The notes under the pieces are model-generated. The model was given only the letters and a program-made list of their open reading frames with translations, was not told the origin of the DNA and did not search any database. The position numbers and the translations under genes are program-made. Positions 1 through 5,930 of a stretch of 6,880 nt of DNA are shown here, piece by piece. Source of the DNA: CAVQGF01 sp045807945 (GTDB lineage: Bacteria; Acidobacteriota; Terriglobia; Terriglobales; Acidobacteriaceae); NCBI GenBank assembly GCA_045807945.1, contig JBJMGI010000105.1, positions 1 through 6,880 of the forward strand. Direction: 5' to 3'. The stretch's first letter is position 1. The number at the start of each line of letters is the position of its first letter.

Positions 1-1262
1 AAGGTCGCCACGCCGACCTATCGCAGAGCCTGCGCGCTCGCATGGATGCAGCCGCACGTGCTGAACAATATGAATCAGCCGCAAAGTATCGCGACCTGAT
101 CTCGACCGTCGAGCAGCTCTCGGAAAAACAGCGCATCGCCGCGGCCAAAGGCGACGATGCCGACGTCTACGGCTTCCACTTCGAGAACGAGATGCTCGCG
201 GTGAACCTCTTCCACACCCGCGGCGGCAAAGTTCTAGACCGGCGCGAGTTCTTCTGGGACGAGCTTCCAGAGATTGTGCCCGGTAAGTCGTTCGACGCCG
301 GCGCATTCTTCTCGAGCTTGCTGAAGCAGGTCTACATCGGCCAGCAATATGTCCCGCGGATGATCTATGTCCCCGTGGACTTCGAAGACCGCGAGCTCCT
401 GGAAGAAATGCTAGGGGAAACACGCAAGTCTCGGGTCGAGATCATGGTCCCGCAACGCGGCGAAAAGCGCTCGCTCATCGATCTGGTGGGGCAGAACGCG
501 AAGCAATCCTTCGACCAGCGCTTCCGCGTGCTGAAACCGGCAGCAAAGGTCATCCAGGAAACGTTACAAGACGAGCTTGGCTTGCCCGAGCTTCCCAAAC
601 GAATCGAGTGCTTCGACATATCGCACATTCAAGGCGCGGAAACTGTTGCGTCTATGGTGGTTTGGGAGAACGGAGCGATGAAGAAGAGTGATTACCGCAA
701 ATTCATCATTCGCACGGTGCAAGGCGTGGACGATTTCGCCTCTATGCGTGAGGTGATCACGCGGCGGTATGCCCGTATACAAAAAGAGAAGCAAAGGATG
801 CCGAGCCTTGTGCTGATCGACGGTGGCGTGGGCCAACTGCATGCCGCGGCGCAGGCTCTGGAGTCACTCCAGATAACAAACCAGCCGCTCGCGTCCATTG
901 CGAAACGGGAAGAGATCATCTACGTCTACGGGCAGGAAGACGATCCCGTGGTGCTCGATCATCACTCGCCGGTGCTGCACCTGGTGCAGATCGTCCGCGA
1001 CGAGGCGCACCGGTTCGCGGTGACCTTCCATCGCAAGCGCCGCCAGATGCGCGACCGCGTCAGCGAATTAATGGAGGTCCCCGGAATAGGCGCGCGCACG
1101 ACGCAACGCTTAGTGCAGCATTTTGGGAGCGTGAAGGCGGTGAAGGAAGCCGACGGGACTGCACTTTCCGCCGTAGTGACGCGCTCACAAGCTGAAGCGA
1201 TCCTGAACTACTTCCGGCAACCCGAGCTGGAACCGGAGTCGCCGCTCAAAGTGCTCAACTGA
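1..1262 (+). CDS. uvrC: UvrABC system protein C, 5'-truncated by window edge
   Basis: UvrC makes both incisions around bulky DNA lesions after UvrB loading, in cytoplasmic nucleotide excision repair. About 419 residues are visible of a protein usually near 600, and the first full codon is at position 3. The N-terminal GIY-YIG nuclease, which makes the 3' incision, lies outside the window. The fragment opens in the UVR (UvrB-binding) motif (MDAAARAEQYESAAKYRD, from 42). The RNase H-like endonuclease domain for the 5' incision follows. It has the expected acidic residues in CFDISH (Asp at 615-617) and LIDGGVGQL (Asp at 819-821), and the RDEAHRFAVTFHRKRR segment (His at 1008-1010 and 1029-1031). 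A C-terminal helix-hairpin-helix with VPGIG starts near 1068, but the second hairpin is degenerate. The reading frame is intact to TGA at 1260-1262, and the gene end overlaps the convergent neighbour by 8 bp. Family assignment is very secure. Confidence 0.97.
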   Translation, partial: GRHADLSQSLRARMDAAARAEQYESAAKYRDLISTVEQLSEKQRIAAAKGDDADVYGFHFENEMLAVNLFHTRGGKVLDRREFFWDELPEIVPGKSFDAGAFFSSLLKQVYIGQQYVPRMIYVPVDFEDRELLEEMLGETRKSRVEIMVPQRGEKRSLIDLVGQNAKQSFDQRFRVLKPAAKVIQETLQDELGLPELPKRIECFDISHIQGAETVASMVVWENGAMKKSDYRKFIIRTVQGVDDFASMREVITRRYARIQKEKQRMPSLVLIDGGVGQLHAAAQALESLQITNQPLASIAKREEIIYVYGQEDDPVVLDHHSPVLHLVQIVRDEAHRFAVTFHRKRRQMRDRVSELMEVPGIGARTTQRLVQHFGSVKAVKEADGTALSAVVTRSQAEAILNYFRQPELEPESPLKVLN

Positions 1263-2052
1263 TCTGGTAGCTCTTGCGGGTTTCGAGTTCCTTCGTCAGG
1301 TACTCTTTTACCTTCGCACTCAGCCGAGAATTTGCTAAGACATCGCGCAAAACTGGCGCCGACATGGATTGCGCAAAGGCCAGCACGCGCCCCAGCGGCG
1401 TCATGTCATTCTTCAGCAGCGCGATGCGGATCTCTTTGCGCAGCGACCATTTCACATGATGCGAGACTTCGCCGACCAGCGCCGCAGTCGCATCTTTAGA
1501 CATGATCGCCTTCACTATCCAGACCTCAGTCATAAACGGATTTACCAGCGCTGCTTGCATCACGGCCGGCTCTCGATCGAGAAGCAGGGCGGCAGCAACC
1601 CGCGTGGAACCGCGTTTCGCCAGTGCCAGCCGCTCGCCGGCGGAGATGCTCTCCAATCGCATCGTGATCGCGTCTTCCACGGCCATTTTCACGTCTGCCG
1701 GAACCGCGGGCGTGAGCGCGATCTGCAAAAGCTCGAAGGTATAAAGATGGCGAGCGATGGGAAGAGAGACGTGGCGCGGGGTCTTCACGTGCGACACGAT
1801 GGCCGCGATAACGCGGCGATGCTTCATCGCGTGTCCATTTTTCGAGAGCGCTTCGAGGGCCGCCGGGGGAAGGCCGCGGCGCGTCAGGAACAAAAGCGCA
1901 AGGTCTTCATTCATTCCGGGATGCGAAGCGGCCGCTTTCAATACATCAGCGTCGCGGGATTGCATCATGTCCTCGAGACTCTGCTTCGGCGCCGCTTGCT
2001 TTTCTTGCACAGCATGGCCTTGGGGCTTGCGACCGTGGGATTTTTCAGACAT
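1255..2052 (-). CDS. Unknown alpha-helical (HEAT/LRV-like) repeat protein
   Basis: A 265-residue protein of unknown function. I see no signal peptide or membrane segment, so it is probably cytoplasmic. The first 25 or so residues are polar and rich in Lys, Gln and His, and are probably disordered. The rest looks all-helical, with a recurring hydrophobic pattern ending in N/H-P-x-M-T/N or a variant: AAASHPGMNED (40-50), AIVSHVKTPRH (84-94), AALVNPFMTEV (167-177) and ALLKNDMTPLG (211-221). This suggests a superhelical HEAT/ARM or leucine-rich-repeat-variant scaffold, usually used for protein-protein contact. I recall similar uncharacterised proteins in Acidobacteriota but cannot name a family with certainty. 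The ATG (2052-2050) shares its A with the TAA of the upstream kinase (TAATG) and has no clear Shine-Dalgarno, so translation probably depends on reinitiation. The stop overlaps the end of uvrC. Existence of the gene is well supported; its function is not assigned. Confidence 0.88.
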   Translation of the reverse strand: MSEKSHGRKPQGHAVQEKQAAPKQSLEDMMQSRDADVLKAAASHPGMNEDLALLFLTRRGLPPAALEALSKNGHAMKHRRVIAAIVSHVKTPRHVSLPIARHLYTFELLQIALTPAVPADVKMAVEDAITMRLESISAGERLALAKRGSTRVAAALLLDREPAVMQAALVNPFMTEVWIVKAIMSKDATAALVGEVSHHVKWSLRKEIRIALLKNDMTPLGRVLAFAQSMSAPVLRDVLANSRLSAKVKEYLTKELETRKSYQIS

Positions 2053-2969
2053 TAAGCTTTTGCCGCAAGACTCGCTTTGCGTGCCAGCGCGAGCGCGCCC
2101 AGCACGGGGTCAACCGGCTCAAAGCTCACAATGACATCGGGACGTTCGGAGTGCAAGGTATTTTGGAAGGCATCGCGCACCAGCTGCGAATTTGAGATCA
2201 CTCCTCCGGAGATGCGCACCTTCACGACCGCCGGACCGAGCCACAGCTTTCGCAGGACAATGCGTGCCAGCCGCGCCAGTTCCATGCCGGCGCTGGTCAG
2301 GATCTCTTTCGCCAAACTGTCGTGCGCAGACGCGGCTTTCAGCACCGCCGGGAACAGTTGCGCGAAATCTGGCGGAGGACTCGCATTCGCTCGAGTCGCG
2401 ATCTCGTCGCGTGTGGCCACACGCCAAATCTCGAAGATCTCTGCGACCAACCGCGTGCTCGCGCCTTCGTCGTGCGAACGCATTGCCTGAGCAATGGCTT
2501 GTCGCCCGATCCACTCGCCCGAGCCTTCGTCTGATATGGCAGGGCCCCAGCCGCCCGCACGCGCAGTATCGCCGCGCTGATTGCGTCCGAAGGCGATGGA
2601 ACCGGTTCCCGCAATCACGATCACACCGGGAGCGTCGCCGAAAGCTGCCTCGAGTGCGATGCTCATGTCACCTGTGACTGTGATTTCCCCAGGAACAATC
2701 TTTGCGAGAATCCCGCGCATAGTCTCAGAAACTTTTTCTCCAGAGACACCCGCGACGCCGATGCACGTGTGCTCGATGTCAGCCGCTTTTATGCCGCCTG
2801 CCTTGCACGACTCTTTTACCAGTGACTGCAATACCTCGCGCGCGCGTTTCTCCGTCACCCTGGAAAGCTTGCACGCCTCGCCCTGCGCGCGACCGAGTAC
2901 AACCGTGCCGTCGCCCACCGCGCACGTGGTCTGCGTGCCACCAGCATCGATTCCCAGGTAGAACGGCAT
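2052..2969 (-). CDS. BadF/BadG/BcrA/BcrD-type kinase, probable N-acetylglucosamine kinase
   Basis: A 305-residue ASKHA-fold ATPase, expected to phosphorylate a sugar with ATP in the cytoplasm; N-acetylglucosamine to its 6-phosphate is the best guess. Visible motifs are: phosphate-1 loop GIDAGGTQTTCAVGD (6-20); VTGDMSIAL with the probable catalytic Asp101; phosphate-2 loop VIAGTGSIAFGRN (118-130); the sugar-site segment GGWGPAISDEGSGEWIG (139-155); and the adenosine-motif SGG (254-256). The Glu in GSGEWIG stands where Tyr or a similar residue is common, so substrate preference may differ. I chose ATG at 2969 because the phosphate-1 strand begins immediately after it. An upstream in-frame ATG at 3053 would add 28 residues that look unlike the family and run through the divergent promoter region. 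No Shine-Dalgarno precedes 2969. It is the first gene of a two-gene unit with the repeat protein. Related glucosamine kinases or 2-hydroxyacyl-CoA dehydratase activators share the fold, but the activators carry iron-sulfur cysteines that I do not see here. Confidence 0.9.
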   Translation of the reverse strand: MPFYLGIDAGGTQTTCAVGDGTVVLGRAQGEACKLSRVTEKRAREVLQSLVKESCKAGGIKAADIEHTCIGVAGVSGEKVSETMRGILAKIVPGEITVTGDMSIALEAAFGDAPGVIVIAGTGSIAFGRNQRGDTARAGGWGPAISDEGSGEWIGRQAIAQAMRSHDEGASTRLVAEIFEIWRVATRDEIATRANASPPPDFAQLFPAVLKAASAHDSLAKEILTSAGMELARLARIVLRKLWLGPAVVKVRISGGVISNSQLVRDAFQNTLHSERPDVIVSFEPVDPVLGALALARKASLAAKA

Positions 2970-2976
2970 AGGCGTA

Positions 2977-3006
2977 ACAATAGAACGCTGCGCGTGCCGG
3001 AAACAA
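2977..3006 (-). promoter_or_regulatory. Candidate promoter for the kinase/repeat-protein unit
   Basis: Read on the - strand, TTGTTT (3006-3001) and TATTGT (2982-2977) are separated by 18 bp and match the sigma-70 consensus at 3 of 6 and 4 of 6 positions. The -10-like box ends only 7 bp before the kinase ATG at 2969. If it is used, transcription would begin at or within a base or two of the start codon and give a leaderless mRNA. That fits the absence of a Shine-Dalgarno. The match is weak, so this is a suggestion only. Confidence 0.28.
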
Positions 3007-3068
3007 CCCGCCGCACCGGAAGCGGCAACAGTCGGTGGGCACTTCTGCCGCATAATGCTAGCGACTAC

Positions 3069-3073
3069 TGGAG
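3069..3073 (+). promoter_or_regulatory. Shine-Dalgarno TGGAG deciding the symporter start
   Basis: TGGAG at 3069-3073 is followed by a 6-base spacer (CAAACT) and then CTG at 3080, which is in frame with the symporter. No ATG, GTG or TTG codon occurs in this frame between the upstream stop (TAG, 3059-3061) and the GTG at 3128, and that GTG has no Shine-Dalgarno and falls inside the first membrane segment. The site therefore points to initiation at CTG 3080. Confidence 0.5.
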
Positions 3074-3079
3074 CAAACT

Positions 3080-4561
3080 CTGCCCGCTACGCAACACGGA
3101 CTTTCGGCGCTAGATCTCGCGATAATCGTGGCGTACTTGTGCGGTATCACGTGGTTCGGACTGCGATTCCGAGGACAGCCACGCTCGCTGCGGAATTATT
3201 TTCTCGGTGGGAAGAACATTTCGTGGCGGGCGATTGCGCTCTCCATCGTCGCCGCCGAGACGTCCACGCTTACAATCATAAGCATTCCCGGTCTTGCTTA
3301 CGAGACGAACCTCGCCTTTTTGCAACTCGTCTTCGGATACCTGCTAGCACGCATTATCATTTGCATCATCTTTATCCCACAATATTTCCGCGGAGAGATG
3401 TTCACCGCCTACGAGCTGATCGAGCGACGCTTCGGCCCGCGGCTGCGAACGGCGACTGCAGGATTGTTTCTGTTGACTCGCGCGGCAGCCGAAGGCGTGC
3501 GCGTGCTGGCAATCGCGATCGTGGTCGGCATTGCGCTCGGACGCGGCGAGGTCGCATCGATTGCGATCATCACAGCCATGACGCTGCTCTATACGTTTGA
3601 AGGGGGCTTGACCGCGGTCATCTGGACCGACGTGGTGCAGCTCTGCATATACGTTGCCGGGTCGCTGATCGCCTTCGCGACGTTGCTCCACCTGATCCCG
3701 GGAGGCTGGACGGGCGTGCACATGATGGCGGCAGAAAAGTTCCGCGTATTCGACTTTTCACATTCTCTCTCAACCCCCTACACGTTCTGGGCCGGCATCA
3801 TCGGTGGGACGTTCCTTACAATGGCGAGCCACGGCACCGATCAGTTGATGGTGCAGCGCTTGCTTGCAGCAAAGAACGAGCGCGATTCGAAAAAGGCATT
3901 GCTCGCGAGTGGCGTGGCTGTGCTCTTCCAGTTCACGTTATTTCTGGTCGTGGGTATCGCACTCTTCGCCTATTACCATTTGCCGTCAGCAACTTTCGGA
4001 AAAGCCGATCGCATCTTCCCCACTTTCATTGTGCAGGAGCTGCCGCACGGAATGGCAGGGCTGCTGGTTGCCGCGGTGCTCGCGGCGGCGATGTCTAACT
4101 TGAGCGCGGCGCTGAATTCCCTCTCCACCAGCTCGATGATGGATTTTTACTTGCGCTTGCGTCCTTCATGGGGTGCGGGCATTAACGAGCAGCAACGAAC
4201 CCGGCTCCCGCGCGTCTTTACTGCTGCATGGGCTTGCATACTCTTCGCCCTAGCTCTTCTATCTCGGCGCGGCGGACGCGTCCTGGAGCTTGGGCTCTCG
4301 ATCGCTTCCGTTGCCTACGGCGCGATGCTCGGAGTTTTCCTGCTCGGCATCCTGACCAAGCGCGCGAATGCGCGCGGCGCATTCATAGGTATGATTTGCG
4401 GACTCGCGGTGAACCTATTTCTCTGGCTTGCACCCGATGCCGCGCGCAACCTCGTTGGCGTAAGCGTCGCGTGGACCTGGTACGTTACCCTTGGAACCAT
4501 TGTGACCTTCGCCATCGGATACGCCGCCAGCTTCCTCCCGCCGAGAGCTGCGCATGAGTAG
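3080..4561 (+). CDS. Sodium:solute symporter (SSS) family transporter
   Basis: An inner-membrane transporter of the SSS family (LeuT fold), expected to import a small solute driven by Na+. With the CTG start at 3080 it has 493 residues, normal for the family, and about 13 hydrophobic segments. The first is LDLAIIVAYLCGITWFGLRF (11-30), followed by the family-typical YFLGGKNISW (40-49), a conserved-looking ETSTL (60-64), and the SSS signature AAAMSNLSAALNSLSTSS (335-352, window 4082-4135). Its C-terminal Asp-Tyr-type ending reads MMDFY. Starting at GTG 3128 would leave 477 residues and cut TM1 in half, so I prefer CTG 3080. In the signature the second Na2-site residue, usually Ser or Thr, is Asn340. 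The substrate is unknown: sugars, amino acids, carboxylates and ions are all handled in this family. The gene is first of a pair with the amino acid permease and overlaps it by 8 bp. It is divergent from a sugar kinase, which hints weakly at a sugar. The family call is secure; the exact start is not. Confidence 0.92.
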   Translation: MPATQHGLSALDLAIIVAYLCGITWFGLRFRGQPRSLRNYFLGGKNISWRAIALSIVAAETSTLTIISIPGLAYETNLAFLQLVFGYLLARIIICIIFIPQYFRGEMFTAYELIERRFGPRLRTATAGLFLLTRAAAEGVRVLAIAIVVGIALGRGEVASIAIITAMTLLYTFEGGLTAVIWTDVVQLCIYVAGSLIAFATLLHLIPGGWTGVHMMAAEKFRVFDFSHSLSTPYTFWAGIIGGTFLTMASHGTDQLMVQRLLAAKNERDSKKALLASGVAVLFQFTLFLVVGIALFAYYHLPSATFGKADRIFPTFIVQELPHGMAGLLVAAVLAAAMSNLSAALNSLSTSSMMDFYLRLRPSWGAGINEQQRTRLPRVFTAAWACILFALALLSRRGGRVLELGLSIASVAYGAMLGVFLLGILTKRANARGAFIGMICGLAVNLFLWLAPDAARNLVGVSVAWTWYVTLGTIVTFAIGYAASFLPPRAAHE

Positions 4562-5930
4562 CCCGCCGCGCGAACTGCCCCGCGAACTCAACGTCTGGCA
4601 CGGGACCGCGATCGTTATTGGCACCATCATCGGCAGCGGCATCTTTCTTGTTCCCGCCGAGATGATGCAGGCAGCCGGATCGGCTAAGCTCGTCTATCTC
4701 GCATGGCTCGTCGGCGGATTGCTCTCGCTCTTTGGTGCGATGACCTACGCCGAGCTCGGCGCAATGAAGCCGGAGGCCGGCGGCGAATACGTTTACATCC
4801 GCGATGCTTATGGGCCACTTCCCGCGTTCCTTTATGGATGGACGTGGTTCATCGTTGCCAAGCCGGCATCCATCGCGACCATTACCTCGGGGATCGTACG
4901 CGTGCTCGGCGGATTTCACGCGCTTGGGTTCCTTCACACTAAGTTCTTTGTCATCGCGCTCGGACACAGCCGAGAGTTTTCCCTCTCCTACGGACACCTG
5001 GTGAGTATCGCCTGCTGCATTCTGATCTCCTATCTCAACTATCTCGGTGTTCGTAAAGCGGGACAGTTCCAGCTCATCTTCACGGCCTTAAAGATTGTGA
5101 TGATAGTTGCGATCGTCATTGCGGTGTTCGCTGCCGCCTCAGGCGCATGGTCAAACTTCGGCCTCAGCTTCACCGGAGCGAAAGGCGGCTTCGCAGGATT
5201 TATGGCCGCCCTCGTCGCTGCACTTTGGGCATACGACGGATGGAATGACCTCAACATGGTCGGCGGCGAGATGCGAGACCCGCAGCGCACCATCCCGCGC
5301 TCGCTGATCTCGGGTGTCGCGGTCGTCGCAGTGCTGTACATGGCGGTGAACGCGGCCGTGCTCTACGCCATGCCGCCAAACGCGGTTGCGAAATCCGACG
5401 TCGCCGCGGCGGACGCCATGCGAGTCGCCGTGGGCGCATGGGGCGCAGGACTGGTGATGGCCGGCATGGCCATCTCCATGCTCGTGACGCTAAACGGAAC
5501 CATCATGAGCGGCGCTCGTATTCCGTTCGCGCTAGCGCGTGACAGAAACTTCTTCCCTGCGCTCGCGGAAATCGATCCAAAATTCCAGACTCCGGCGCGC
5601 GCAATCCTGGTGCAGGCGATTGTAGCGATTGTTCTATTGATCGTGGGCGGCGCGTTCCGCGAGCTGTTCTCGCTGGCGATCTTCTCGGAGTGGCTCTTCT
5701 ATATGATCGCGACCAGCACAGTCTTCGTCTTCCGCGCGCGCGGCTTGCAGCGGCCATTCAGTTCCTGGGGGTATCCAGTTTTTCCGGCGCTGTTCGTGTG
5801 CGCGGCCGGCGTGCTGCTCTACTACACATTCTTCCAGAACCTGCGGAACTCGATCATCGGGCTGGGGCTGATACTGGCAGGGATTCCGCTGTATCTTTAC
5901 TTCCGCAGCAAACACGCAAAAAAAACTTAG
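4554..5930 (+). CDS. APC-superfamily amino acid permease, LAT-like
   Basis: A 458-residue inner-membrane amino acid transporter with about 12 hydrophobic segments, the usual size for the APC family. TM1 carries the substrate-binding glycine motif GTIIGSGIF (23-31). TM2 and the following loop read MTYAELGAMKPEAGGEYVYI (63-82), typical of the family. TM6 has LWAYDGWNDLNMV (224-236) followed by GGEMRDPQRTIPRSL (237-251), closest to the L-type (LAT/SteT-like) group of exchangers. These move neutral amino acids by exchange or facilitated uptake, and in bacteria act without a heavy-chain partner. The ATG at 4554 lies inside the end of the symporter gene (shared bases ATGAGTAG). GAGAG at 4543-4547 is a reasonable Shine-Dalgarno with a 6-base spacer, so the two genes are probably co-transcribed and translationally coupled. 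The C-terminus is basic (RSKHAKKT) and ends on a run of eight A. The TAG stop overlaps the glgA stop by 4 bp. The exact amino acid cannot be read from sequence. Confidence 0.94.
   Translation: MSSPPRELPRELNVWHGTAIVIGTIIGSGIFLVPAEMMQAAGSAKLVYLAWLVGGLLSLFGAMTYAELGAMKPEAGGEYVYIRDAYGPLPAFLYGWTWFIVAKPASIATITSGIVRVLGGFHALGFLHTKFFVIALGHSREFSLSYGHLVSIACCILISYLNYLGVRKAGQFQLIFTALKIVMIVAIVIAVFAAASGAWSNFGLSFTGAKGGFAGFMAALVAALWAYDGWNDLNMVGGEMRDPQRTIPRSLISGVAVVAVLYMAVNAAVLYAMPPNAVAKSDVAAADAMRVAVGAWGAGLVMAGMAISMLVTLNGTIMSGARIPFALARDRNFFPALAEIDPKFQTPARAILVQAIVAIVLLIVGGAFRELFSLAIFSEWLFYMIATSTVFVFRARGLQRPFSSWGYPVFPALFVCAAGVLLYYTFFQNLRNSIIGLGLILAGIPLYLYFRSKHAKKT

Larger units (their letters stand above)
2970..3079. 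promoter_or_regulatory. Divergent intergenic region between kinase and symporter
   Basis: This 110-bp gap must carry the promoters of both divergent units, since it is the only non-coding stretch in the window. On the + strand CATAAT (3051-3056) resembles a -10 box about 24 bp before the proposed symporter start, but no convincing -35 precedes it. Three copies of GCCGC/GCGGC (3010-3014, 3022-3026, 3047-3051) form overlapping inverted repeats. The right-hand pair extends to 6-bp arms, GCGGCA (3022-3027) and TGCCGC (3046-3051), and touches the -10-like box, so it could be an operator. In GC-rich DNA, arms this short can arise by chance. No riboswitch, tRNA or small gene is evident. Confidence 0.55.

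Noticed and set aside
1369..2055. 228-codon + strand frame opposite the repeat protein
   Set aside because: Its translation is low-complexity and rich in Arg, His and Gln, typical of an antisense shadow. The - strand product has coherent helical repeats and a coupled start.
2970..3053. Longer kinase reading frame starting at ATG 3053
   Set aside because: The 28 extra residues show no family resemblance, run through the divergent promoter region and have no Shine-Dalgarno. The phosphate-1 motif begins right after the Met at 2969.
3055..3600. 181-codon open frame on the + strand beginning at ATG 3055
   Set aside because: It overlaps the symporter in another frame. Its product is Arg/His-rich with no domain pattern, as expected for a shadow frame in GC-rich DNA.
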